From Gordius sp. MW1 (lineage: Eukaryota; Nematomorpha; Gordioida; Gordea; Gordiidae), in the NCBI GenBank assembly GCA_964036665.1, contig OZ038528.1, forward strand, positions 2,610,501-2,674,500: DNA of 64,000 bases, in the 5' to 3' direction. The notes beneath the pieces are model-generated. The model was given only the letters and a program-made list of their open reading frames with translations. It was not told the origin of the DNA and searched no databases. A program made the translations under genes and the position numbers. How positions within the stretch are numbered: position 1 is the first letter of the stretch; every line of letters begins with the position of its first letter. Shown in pieces: positions 36,548 through 47,615 of the stretch.

Positions 36548-37355
36548 TCAGAAGAGTCAAAAAAACTCCGGGATTCTAACCCAAAAACTAGTTAAATTGC
36601 ATAGCAATTAGAAGTAAACAACTTTTATTTATGTTTATTATATAACATTGGTCAGCAGCCAGCGGACGGCCAAAAAGTCATAATAGCAATGGTAGAAACA
36701 GGAACAATCATAATAATCAAAAAAAACGAAAAAAATAATTTCGATTCACATTTTGGCCAATGGTCATTTTTTTCATTGGTCAGCAGCCAGCGGACGGCCA
36801 AAAAATCTTATTATTAATGATAGTAACAAGAACAATCATAAGAGTCAAAAAAACTCCGGGATTCTAACCCCAAAACTAGTTAAATTGCATATCATTTAAA
36901 AAGTAAACAACTTTTATTTATGTTTATTATATAACTAGTTAAATTGCATAGCATTAAAAGTAAACAACCTTTATCTATGTTTATTATATAACAAAAACTA
37001 GTTTAATTGCATAGCAATTAAAAGTAAACAACTTTTAATTATGTTTATTATATAACTAGTTAAACTGCATAGCAATTAAAAGTAAACAACTTTTATTTAT
37101 GTTTATTATATAATAGATAATTTAACAAATCTTATATATAACACACCGAGGGAGATAGAGATGAGGGGTGGGGCACCTCTTATGCATTAATTTAAAAAAT
37201 AACACAGCGAGGGAGATAGAGATGAGGGGTGGGGCACCTCTTTCTCATGCATTAATTTAAAAAAGCGATAACCTAATATACCCAATGCAAATAGATAGGG
37301 AGGACAACGGACAACGGACAACCAAAAACGAGCCCATGAATTGCATAGCAATTAA
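36548..37355 (+). repeat. Composite repeat continuation: tandem 60-bp and 62-bp units
   Basis: After the LINE tail the interrupted composite repeat resumes. Two more CCATTGGTCAG monomers (36648-36870) are followed by about four units of roughly 60 bp (ACTAGTTAAATTGCATAGCA then TAAACAACTTTTATTTATG). Two copies of ACACAGCGAGGGAGATAGAG with GATGAGGGGTGGGGCACCTC follow (37140-37260). The stretch ends with CCAAAAACGAGCCCATGAAT. Confidence 0.65.
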
Positions 37356-37439
37356 AATAATGAATTGACGCATGCGCATTATTAAAATGCGCAGCTATGT
37401 GATTGGTCTGTTAAATGCATACGCGTGCGCATTAAAACG

Positions 37440-38982
37440 AACAAATTTGAAATGGTGAGAATTGGTGAAGGTTTGGTGGCAATTGGTGAAGTTTATATTT
37501 TGAAACTTTACCTTTTGAATTGAAACGGTTTCAACTTTGCGGTACATAAGGGTTGCGTTTAATTTCCAAGAACTTATACCCATTTTTGCTGCCTCGGGCT
37601 TAACAAAAGATTCCTATCGTCCTTTGCAAGCTCGGTTTGTGGTCGATATATAAATCAAAACATTGACCTATTCACAGCAACGCCTAAACTTAATATTACC
37701 GTTGAAGCATCTATTTAATTTGAAAAAAGTTTTTGAAAAAATCATTGTGAAAACTATAAGATTAAGCTCTACCTCTTTCCAATTATATGCAATAATACTC
37801 AGTCCACGCCTGGCTGGGACCCATTCACCGCTATTGCCAATGGCTGATTGGGTACAACATGTTAAAATGAGCGGTACTTTAAAATCTTTCTTACCACTTA
37901 AAAGCTTCTTGCTCCTTGGTCTACAATATATATCTAACTTTTTCCGCTGTCAACAAGTATAAAGGGGCCGCTTTCTCGGCGATGTTCCGTGTAAACATGC
38001 GATAGTATTTCACCAACCCAAGAAAGGATAGCGTGTCTTTCTTGCTCTATGGTAACGATGATGAAACGCTTAGCACCAGCGCGTGTAGCGCCTCCCATCT
38101 ACAGAGCATAGTCGCTTGGATGTGCTAAAGTTATAGCACATAGTCACTTGGAGGCGCTAAAACTATAGCACATAGGCACTTGAAGGCGCTAAAGCTATAG
38201 CACATAGTCACTTGGAAGAGCTATATCACATAGTCACATAAGGAGCTATAGCATACAAAAGGCGCTAGAGCTATAGCGTGGCGCTAACACTTTTATAAAA
38301 TTTATAGGTTAAACTGCATTATTAATTGCATAAATATACGCACATGTGGTCCCACATGTGCGCATAATAATGCAAATTAACCTAAAAATTTTATAACAAT
38401 GTAAGCGCCACGCTATAGCTCTAGCGCCTTATGACTATGTGCTATAGCTTTAGCGCCTCCAACTGACTATGTGCTATAGCTTTAGCGCCTCCAAGTGACT
38501 ATGTGCTATAGCTTTAGCGCCTCCAAGTGACTATGTGCTATAACTTTAACGCCTTTAAGTGACTATGTGCTATAGCTTTAGCGCCTAACAAACGCTATTT
38601 TACCATCACTACTATGGTAGTTGCATTAAGGAATACATTATTACATTTAAGGTTTAATGAAAATCTCATAATCCCCATACAACCTTATACACCCATCGTT
38701 AACTTAAGTATGTATGATCAATAAAATATTTAGAATTATATAACTAGTACAAAATAAACATGGTGGCCTACAGATTTTATGTAGTGCTTAATGGCATTTC
38801 CTATCTAATAAACCTTTTGATTTATTAAAAACGGTTCCTAGGCGCTATCCCGAAAGGACATAATCCCGAATTTTAACCCCATTTTGTGATTAATTGAATG
38901 GGGGACGATTTTAAGCTTGGGGACTTAAATTCGGCGATTCTGTTTTCGGCAAGTTGATAGGGCATGCGCCAATTAACCTATT
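37440..38982 (+). repeat. Leading part of a duplicated block (interrupted by a foldback)
   Basis: 37480-37740 matches 47030-47240 (for example GGTTTCAACTTTGCGGTA and CGGGCTTAACAAAAGAT). 37930-38040 matches 53040-53150 (CCGCTGTCAA...AAGGGGCCGCTTT). 38640-38840 matches 53200-53390 (CATACAACCTTATACACCCA). No conserved protein is readable across the copies, so the open frames here are probably chance. Confidence 0.55.
38071..38589. mobile_element. Foldback element with tandemly iterated arms
   Basis: The two arms are inverted. The right arm holds about five units of roughly 37 bp built on GACTATGTGCTATAGCTTTAG plus CGCCTCCAAGT; the left arm has the reverse complement in about four looser units. 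The centre at about 38345 is a perfect palindrome, CACATGTGGTCCCACATGTG. Flanking AAACGCT at 38064-38070 and 38590-38596 is a candidate 7-8 bp target duplication. No coding sequence. Confidence 0.7.
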
Positions 38983-38990
38983 TTTAAAAA

Positions 38991-40381
38991 GGGAACTGGT
39001 CAAAGTCGCAGAAAAAAGCAGCCAAATTGGTCAGAACTGATCAAGATTGGTCAGCTGTTTATTGATATGATGAATTAGAATTTAAGTTTTAACCTATAAT
39101 TGCAGTACTTTACTTTTATTCATAATTTATATTATATTAATGAATTTATTAAGAGAAATACTTTACAGGTGTGACTAGATTGATGTTAAATACTAATACT
39201 TCCATGGATATGATATTTACAAATTTGGAAATAAATTTGAGCTTTGGCCTGATCATTTGGTAAACTCATTAAAATGTTTTGCCTTAACATCTGTTTATTG
39301 GTATGATGAATTAGAATTTCAGTTTTAACCTATAATTATGCAGTACCTCCCTTTTATTCATTATTTATATTATATTAATAAATAAGAGAAATACTTTACA
39401 GGTGTGACTAGATTGATGTTGAATACTAATACTTCCATGGATATGATATTTACAAATTTGGAAATAAATTTTAGCTTTGGCCTTAGATTCGTCAGGGGGT
39501 TAGGGTTAGTGTTTTAGGTCGGGGTTTAGGTTAGGGCTAGTGTTTTATGTCGGGGTTTTAGGTCAAGGTTAGTGTTTTAGGTCAGGGGTTTAGGTTAGGG
39601 TTAGTTCACTGTTAGTATAATGTTCTTTTAAAATTTTGATACAAGATTCTTTGTAGATTACTTTCTTAGATTTTGGGTTTTTTTCCTTCATTTTATAGAT
39701 ATTTGAATTAGTTTCTTTCTGTGTCTTTTTGAGATAATCAATAAATTGATAAATAATGGGATGGGAAGCCTTACAAGTTTCTTATGTGTAATTTTTCTAT
39801 GTGATTATTGGTTCTTGGGAGATTTGTCTCTTCATATCTTCCCCATAAAACATTTGTTGCAAAAAATACTGAGTTGCATGTCAAGATTTGGTAGGTCATA
39901 ATTTATAGGAGGTTCCAAGAATTCATTTGTAATGTTAAAACTATCTGTAGGATGTATATATAACTACTAACTTGCAAGCTTACTTGTGGATGGCATTGTT
40001 GTACTACATGTATGATCCTTAGTTATTGAAAAATTTTCATGCTTAAGGATTCCTTTCCCGCCACATTTAGTTTTTCTACATCTTCAATAGGTCTGATGAT
40101 TTATACCCATATTAGCTTTGATGTAAGAATATTGACCGAGGGTCAGTACCTGACCACTTCTTGAAGATTTTTTAAATACTAATCAAATATGCATTAAAAT
40201 CTATATTTTGTATACTTATTCTCTTCTTGCTCAAAAATGAGACAAATTCTTTGAAATAAGACATGAAAATAACAATTAAATATATGCTGTTTTGTCGTAT
40301 AAATGTCTATGCGCTTCGTATTTTCCCTCCCCCCGACTTTTCTGCTACTTTTTCATCATTCTGCGACTTTGACGGGTATTC
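38991..40381. mobile_element. Long MITE (1.39 kb), GGTCAAAGTMGCAG family, perfect 8-bp target duplication
   Basis: The termini GGGAACTGGTCAAAGTCGCA and (inverted) GAATACCCGTCAAAGTCGCA are flanked by TTTAAAAA at 38983-38990 and 40382-40389. The interior has a direct duplication of about 150 bp (39050-39250 against 39290-39480, with TACTTCCATGGATATGATAT). A stretch of degenerate TTAGGGTTAGTGTTTTAGGT repeats lies at 39495-39610. No transposase is readable, so it is non-autonomous despite its length. Confidence 0.75.
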
Positions 40382-40693
40382 TTTAAAAATATGCAATCAT
40401 ATGATTAAAATTTTAGGTTGAGAGAGCAAAACAAAATAATAATGAAAATATAAGTAAGCTTAATTATTTAAATAGATAAAAAATATTTTTATCAAGTTGA
40501 TTTTGAGATGGCTTCCATTAAAGCACTCAAAACAATATTTCCTGACATTATAAATCAAGGTAAAATTTATACAGTATATAGTAAAATCGATTTTTACTAG
40601 GTTGCTATTTCCATTTCTCCAAAGCAATAGTTGGCAAAGCTAAGAAATTGGGCCTTGCTAAAAATACATTAAAGACAAAAATATCCTAAAAGT

Positions 40694-42512
40694 CAGTCTT
40701 GTTTAGGAGCGGCGCTCCTGTAGCGCCGCTCCGGAGCGCCGCTACATTTTTTCAAAAAAAGCTGAAGCGCCCCTCCTTTTTAAAAATGAGGAGCGGGAGC
40801 GGGAGTCGCTCCTTTTAGGGCTGGAGCGGAGGAGCTCGGCTTCTCCGCTCCTTTAAATTTAATGTATAAAATTATATTATTTTTTAAATATTAATAATAT
40901 TTGTCAAATAAATTTAATGAAAATCTAATTTTATTTTATTTAAATTTAATTTATTCATTTTTAAATGTTGAGCCGAGTTTTATTTTGATCTTTCATCTAA
41001 TCATTTGAAACATTAAACAGCTGTTTTTCCTTTTTATATTGAAATTTTTTTGAAAAATCTTGTAACTGTAAGTCATATTAATTTAATATTCATTTTATAG
41101 ATATATAATAAAAAATAGTTTTAATATGGATCTAGAGATAGAGATAATAGAAGATGAAGAAGAAACCGAAAAGGAATTTCCATTTCCACCATTTAAAAAT
41201 ATTCAAGCTTATTGATACAGATATCTCCTTCAACATTCAAGATGTGCTTGTCACAGTCTTAATTTGGTGGCAACAGTTGATGCAGAGAAAGCTTTAGGGG
41301 ATAGAAGCTTTAAAATAGTATCTCAAAGTTTATTCCAAAAGTGTCAATCTTTGTGGAATAAACAAAATATGGCAGACGAAATTATCAGAAAGTTGGGTAG
41401 GTATCTAATATGCCCAAATTCCACTAGGTGGAATTCGTATTATGAGTCTATGGTTTAGCTAGATAAAATGTTAGATGAAAAACAAAAGGACCTTGATGAG
41501 TTGTGATAACCATGGGCTTATGCGTTTTAACTCCCAAGAACGTAAATTTATTAAAGAGTATAGTCAAGTAAATATTCAAATATAATCGTTATCTTAGTGA
41601 TATAAATAAATTTTAGGTTATGGAACCTAATAAAAAATCTCTGAAAATCCTTGAATAGGAGCTTCATATGGACATGGGTTTCCTAAGTCCTACCATTTTT
41701 AAACTCTTTTTAAAATTAAATGAATTATCAGATTTTGAGTTTTGCCAGCCTCTTGTAAAGTCTCTCATCAGTGGTATTAATAAAAGGTTTATAATAACAT
41801 AAATTATATCTATTTAAATAACATTATTGCAGATTTCCAAATATTTGTAATGATGATAATATAATTGCAGCGATTGTCCATCCTGCATTTAAATTGAATT
41901 GGGAATGGATAAAAGATCCAAAAAATATGGAACAAAAAGCCAGATTAATTAATTGCTTAAGGAAACAAATACCCTGCGGAAAATATCTACAACTAGTTCA
42001 CGGGAACCTTGTAATGATTTGAAAGATTTCTTTGATTACCATGAAATTAATATATTGGATAGATATTTTTTAGATAATGACAGCAAAATTACTATTTTTG
42101 AACAATTCCATGAATTAAAAAATATATATATTAAATACAATACCGCGCTTCCCTCTAGTGCTCCTGTGGAGCGCCTATTTAGTATCGCAAAACAGGTCTT
42201 AGGGGAGAGGCGTGGGTGTTTGTTAAATTCTCATTTAGAAAATTTATTACTTTTAAAAGCTAATGAAATATTACAAATATTTTGATATATCATATAATAT
42301 AAATAAAACGTTTTGATAAAAAAATATGATTTTGTTTCGTGTACCTACTAAAAAAATAAAATCAAAGGAGCGGTTATGGAGCGCCGCTCCATTAGTTGGA
42401 GCGGGAGCGCTCCTTTTAATATGTAGTAGCGGGAGCGGGAGTTCGCTCCTTTTGAGAAGGTAATAGCGGGAGCGGGAATCGCTACTTTTAAAAAGGAGCG
42501 TTAACACGACTG
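40694..42512 (+). mobile_element. hAT element with iterated GGAGCG words
   Basis: The termini CAGTCTTGTTTAGGAGC and (inverted) CAGTCGTGTTAACGCTCC are flanked by CTAAAAGT (40686-40693) and CTAACAGT (42513-42520), a 7 of 8 match. About 150 bp at each end is packed with GGAGCGGGAGCG / GGAGCGCCGCTCC words in both orientations. It encodes hAT transposase remains on the plus strand. Confidence 0.88.
41126..42285 (+). pseudogene. hAT transposase remains
   Basis: A possible start at 41126 (MDLEIEIIEDEEE) is followed by a stop near 41215. The conserved core reads SRCACHSLNLVATVDAEKA then CPNSTRWNSYYESM (41235-41458, TRWNS motif), followed by a stop. The C-terminal dimerisation block reads SSAPVERLFSIAKQVLGERR then LNSHLENLLLLKANEI (41953-42285). 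The N-terminal BED zinc finger and much of the middle are missing, and the pieces are in different frames. Introns cannot be excluded, but stops and deletions make it inactive. Confidence 0.8.
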
Positions 42513-42520
42513 CTAACAGT

Positions 42521-43450
42521 TATTAAGAAAATATGCAATACTCCATATCTCAGTAAAAAGATGTGGATGTAATTTATAACAAATATATGACTTCCTCAGA
42601 ACATCCCAATAATGCCAATTTGAAAAGATTTTTAAGATACATTAAAAATGTTTGGGTGAATGATATGCAAAATTTTCATATAACTTATGGCTAAAATATG
42701 AAGCTCCTGGTATGACTACTAAACCATTTGGAAGGATTCCATAATGCCATGAATGAGTAAAGCAGCCACATCTAAATACATATAGTTTTTCCAAACTTTA
42801 AAAGAACGCCAAATATGGAAACAAAAATTATACAAATTAACAATGGCAATATTTTATATCAAGTTCAAAGAAAGCTGTAGGCTAAAGCCCAAAGAATTAG
42901 GTGTTTAAAATTACATTATAGAATAAATTATATATATTGTTGTGAATGTAGTCCAATATCAATAAACTTAATTATAAGATTTTATATTTACTAGTAATAA
43001 ATTTAAATTATTGTTTATTAATTACAGCCCTCTTAAAAAATTTGAGATAGATACTACCTAAAATGTATTATTGATAAAAGTTTTATACAATATTAAGATA
43101 AATTAACATATAGCAATATAATTAAGACTGCATTAATATGTTTGTAGATATTTAAACATTTAATATCTGCAATAAGACGATATTTATATTTGCTTTTAAT
43201 TAAACATTATTGTTTACTGAAAAATGTCTAATACTAAATGGTTTATTGTAAAACTTTTAAGAAAATAAATATGATTAATTCATAAGTAAATTTTAAAGGT
43301 TGCACATAGATCTAGCTCTTGAATCAATGTATTCAAAGTACATATTATTGGGGATGTGATAAAACTTTAAAACTAAAAAACATGTGGAAATTTGAAAATC
43401 GTAGCAATAGCATTATCGTAGCTTCGGCATTCTGCGTTTTCAGGATCTGT
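42521..43450. other. AT-rich sequence, no gene recognised
   Basis: No coding sequence. A loose pair CCAATAATGCCAATTTG (about 42605) and ATTCCATAATGCCATG (about 42735) recalls the AATGCCAAT element at 43639 and may be an old relative. Confidence 0.4.
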
Positions 43451-43638
43451 ATCCCATTAAAAACACCATCTATTTGCCGATCTTGCGTGCATCCAACAAT
43501 ACGTGCAATCATATTTTTGGTCATAAATAAAGCAAACCTTTAGTTGACCATATGTACTCGTTTAAAATCATTTAAAATGACTCATAAGTAAATAGAAAAT
43601 AAATTTAAATCAGTTAAAATTTTATTATAATTCTTAAT

Positions 43639-43851
43639 GAATCCCATTCATAATGCCAATCATCCACAATGCCAATGACTGTATTATTTTTAAGTAATAG
43701 CTCATTATACAGTTAATTCTATTATAATGATTATATTATATATATGTGTACTTATAATATTCCCTAACCCTACCCCTTAATTTTGATTGGTTAAGCCATT
43801 GGTGGTCTAAAGCATTGGCATTATGGACGATTGGCATTTTAAACAAAAGCG
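43639..43851. mobile_element. 213-bp foldback MITE with AATGCCAAT words and an empty site
   Basis: The inverted ends each carry AATGCCAATC 13 nt in from the edge and a second AATGCCAATG further in. Perfect 8-bp TTCTTAAT lies at 43631-43638 and 43852-43859. The duplicate block at about 53570 reads straight through as AATTCTTAATCCC without the element, confirming the ends. Non-coding. Confidence 0.8.
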
Positions 43852-44579
43852 TTCTTAATCCCTTTCCGGGTGGATTTCTTTTAGACCTGTAGCAAACAAA
43901 TAAAATAGACAATTTTGTTATATAAAATTGGATAAATAGAGAAATCTACTGTTTAAAATTTGCTGAATATTTATTAAATTGTATACAAAAAAATTACATT
44001 CACGACTAAAAGAAAGATATAAAAACGCGCTATTAACGGATGACATTGATCCGTGTATGGAAATCGTGTTGGATTTAACGATTTCCATTGTGATCTTTTG
44101 CCTGATAAAAAAGTACTCTTTTAAATCTAATGAGACGTTGGAGATCACTTCCAATATTTCGGTGTCTTTGTCAATCGCAAGTCCTATTGTGTAAATTTAG
44201 AGTGTGCTATTTTCTCAATGCATTGGCTGTCAAGTTTGTTGAAAGATTTGATGAATTTCTAAATTATTTAAAAATAAAAGGCGTTGCCTTATTAAATCAA
44301 ATTGATTTACTTTTTACCAGCAAAATAATGAATTGAAGTATAATGAAATTATGTTAAGTCCACTTACATCTAAAGCTTTGTCAATCTTTGACACTTTTAT
44401 TTGACTGTTTAGATGGTGACTAAGGAAATATTGAAGCTTATCTACCTAATATTTTGCTAGTTTATAGGGCGTGAATCAATTTAGCAAACCTTGCAAGATG
44501 ATCATTGCAAGTAACGTCACAATTGCTTTAAAGCAAATTTGATTTGCTAATAAATAATTTGCGATTAAATTTATAAATT

Positions 44580-45562
44580 ATGAAAAGACTCGCCTCAAAT
44601 CTAATAATCTTAGGATCATTCATGATCAATTGTATAACCAAGTAAGATGAAAATTATATATCATTTGCTATTTTTAAAGGTTTTATATAATGTAAGTTAG
44701 ATGCATCATTAAAAACCTGTTAGGTTGAAAGTAAGAGCCTTTTTTCTTTAAATATAATAGGTTGAGCATCTCCAAAGCTCGCCAAATTTATGGGACAATA
44801 CAATATATTGATAATTACAGTTCAAAAAATATCATAAAATATCATAAGTTTGGCATACTAAAATTATAGAGAAATATTTTTAGAGTAACAAATTTATCAT
44901 ATTAGAGTGTCTGGATTGGAGTGTCCTTGTCGAATGCAAGATATAAGATGTGATACTGATCCACCATCAGATTGCGAAGGTGGTCTAGTTGTAGATGCTT
45001 GTAGGTGTTGTCTAGTTTGTGGGAAGGTTTACACAAAAACAATACATCAATTAACACATCTTAAATATTCAATTCGCCCATTTAATTTTGGATTTTTTTT
45101 CAGGTTGTTTGTAAAAACGACTTGGTTAAGCCAATTTTAACAACTAGGTTGTATTGAAAAATTATATTAATAAAAAAGTTTGTTAACAATTCTTAGAATT
45201 TGAATGTATTAAACTTGTTTATTAATCGTGGTAGATTAAAGGTGAAGTTTGTGGTGGCCCATCTTTTCAGTCATGCGAGGCGGGTTTGATTTGTAAACTA
45301 CCACCTAATGCTAATGTCACTAAAGAGGAAGGAGTTTGCATACCCGGATCACCTAGGGTTTATAATGAGAATAAAAAAATATTTTGCTAAGAGTAAGAAA
45401 GGTGTATTTAAATCAATCGTGTTTAATTAAATTTAGAAAATTGGCGAGACTTGCGGTCCTAGACAACAAGGCGAATGCGAATACGGTCTCTATTGTAATC
45501 AGCCAAGCCCAGGCAGTGTTGGAATTTGTAAAATTAAAGAAATCCGATTTCATATGAATTAA
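44580..45562 (+). CDS. Gene C: secreted SIBD/IGFBP-like cysteine-rich protein, intact
   Basis: Exons 44580-44641, 44906-45026, 45235-45357 and 45437-45562 join at GT-AG borders (donors AA|GTAAGA, AAG|GTTTAC, AGG|GTTTAT) to give 143 residues, the same length and phases as gene B. There is a signal peptide MKRLASNLIILGSFMI, then LECPCRMQDIRC and CRCCLVCGK (exon 2), GEVCGG...GLIC...GVC (exon 3) and GETCGP...GEC..GLYC...GIC (exon 4). In the CGCC hallmark the G is R (CRCC); all cysteines are kept. An AATAAA lies at 45644. The upstream region is conserved with B but lacks B's TATA-like motif. C is the most diverged of B, C and D. Inferred role: extracellular IGFBP-fold protein; ligand unknown. Confidence 0.78.
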
Positions 45563-47615
45563 TTCAACCATCGCTAGTTATTAAAGTCATTTAATGCTTT
45601 AAAACTTTCTAAAATTGTTTTGATTTTATCTAATGTGTTAACAAATAAATTACCGCGTATACTCTAGATTATGTGTATAAGATGTATTAAATTTATTGCG
45701 TCTCTTGTTTATACGACAAAAGTTATTTAAAAAGATTATAAACTCTATTGATTCTAAAAAAAGATATCCATAATTTTTCTCACAATTTAATAAAATAAAT
45801 ATTGTTTAAAAATTCTAATCATTTTTATTGTATATTATTTTATACACAGTAGCCTTATATTGGGACTAACATTGAATTAAGCCATATAGACTTAGTTTTA
45901 ATTAGTCTCGCTAACAGGATGTTTTTAGGCTTCTTTGTTAAATTAGGGATTTTGCCTGATAATATAATTGGATGGACTATGTAGAAGCAATAAATCCTCT
46001 ATTCCCAAAGATAGATTAACTCTGAGCTTAGTAGTTTATTATGTAAAGCAAGTTCTCTGCTAAATGCCCGACTAATATTATATAAGCATTATTTTACGCC
46101 AAAATGATTACTAGTAGTACCAAATTACAAACTTTATTAGTTCACACTAATTATGATTGTTATATTTTCTTACGCGAGTGTTAGGATAATATATATTACG
46201 AAATGGGGGAAAATTGGTTTTGGTTTTGTTTTACAGAAAAATAAGATTCTTATTACCATAAAAAATCCTCGCATGGATTCGGTTTCGCGGGGGAAAAGGT
46301 GCCTAAATGTAATAATATCTTCCCTTCACCAAACCGCCGCTTGATGCATTAATAATACAATTTGAGCGATCGCGTATGAAATAGGGGGAGAGGAAACATG
46401 ACATGAAAATAAGCGATTAAAATAGGGCAATAAAGGAGAGAGATAAAATAGCTAAGATAGAAGTAAAGTAGAACGCGACCATTAGGCGTGGAAACACCAC
46501 ATAATCAAAAGTAGAAATAGTTTTTTTAAGGATTGAATTTTATTTGTTTTGAGTCATTTGCTAGTAAAGTGCTCTATACAGTAGCCATCAATATAGCACA
46601 GATCGAAGATTTACTCGTAATTAATCCTGTACGTTGCTTTTATTTTTGTCGTGCCACATTTTGTATCAACTGTCATGTCGTCTGACTGCAAAACATTATA
46701 CTACCTGCAATTGTAAAATTAGATTAAAGCCTCAAATATAATTGCTTAAATCTTTTGTGTTTCTTCTGCTTTAATCCTATAACCGCCTTTAGCCAAATAT
46801 TCCGCGCTCATAAAACCCAAATAAAGAGGCATACATGCAATTTTGTTACTATAATATTATTATATAAACGGTAGGAATGTATTATATCAAAATATAATTT
46901 ATAATGAGATATTCACCTTTGATTAAATTCACTATGGGCTTGGTACCGATTTGTAATAATTTACAACCGCAAATTATTCGCCATCAAACTCCTGGTGAGC
47001 AAGGTCACCCTTATCATTTCTCTATCGTAAAAATGAGCACAGCAAGTGGTTCAACTTTGCGGTATTTTAGCATTAAGTTTAAATTTTTCAAGGCTTATAT
47101 TCATTTTGACCGACTTGGGCTTAACAAAAGATCCCTGTTGTCCTTTGCAAAAAGCGCTATTGATTTATGATCACGGCAACACCTTAAACTTACTATTACC
47201 GCTAAAGCCTTTTTCAATTCAAAATTAAGTTTTGTTTTAAAAAATATTTGTGAAAAGTACCTAATGGAGCCCTACTCCTTTCCAATTATATGCAATAACA
47301 CTCAGCCCACGCCTAGCTAGGACGCATTCACCCCTAATGATAGGAACATGTTAGAATAAGCCCCTTTATAATCTTTCTTAACGCTTTGAAAGGCTTCTTG
47401 ATTTTTGGTTCGCTATACAATAGTGATAATCAAAACCTAGGTAAGGTTTTCCAGAGGTCCAACCTGAGGTCGGTTTTAGGTTCTGGTTTTCAAAAACCTG
47501 ATAAGGTTTTTTGAACACCCGAACCTTAACCTGAGGTTCATTCCGAAAATCAACCTGAAAAACCTTCAGGTCAATTTTACACCCAACCTGATAACCCAGG
47601 TTGACCTCAGGTTGA

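Larger units (their letters stand above)
43450..47410 (+). repeat. C block of the segmental duplication
   Basis: Colinear with the D block (53.4-63 kb) and, inverted, with the B block. It shares GATCTTGCGTGCATCCAAC (43470 and 53397), GGATTTCTTTTAGACCTGTA (43875 and 53590), the gene, GGGACTAACATT (45860 and 57050), CTTCTTTGTTAAATTAGGGA (45930), and the 46600-46930 segment found again at 62590-62880. The stretches 43852-44570 and 45563-47410 contain no other gene; 46150-46520 is not matched in the other blocks. Confidence 0.72.

Noticed and set aside
37395-37962. Open frames in the duplicated leader and their counterparts at 46904-47228
   Set aside because: Reading frames are not conserved between the copies and no domain is visible; the conservation is at DNA level only.
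38071-38589. CRISPR-like array
   Set aside because: Regular spacing of about 37 bp comes from contiguous tandem units without unique spacers, arranged as an inverted repeat in a eukaryotic context.
39495-39610. Interstitial telomere
   Set aside because: The repeats are irregular and contained within a bounded MITE; no flanking subtelomeric signature.
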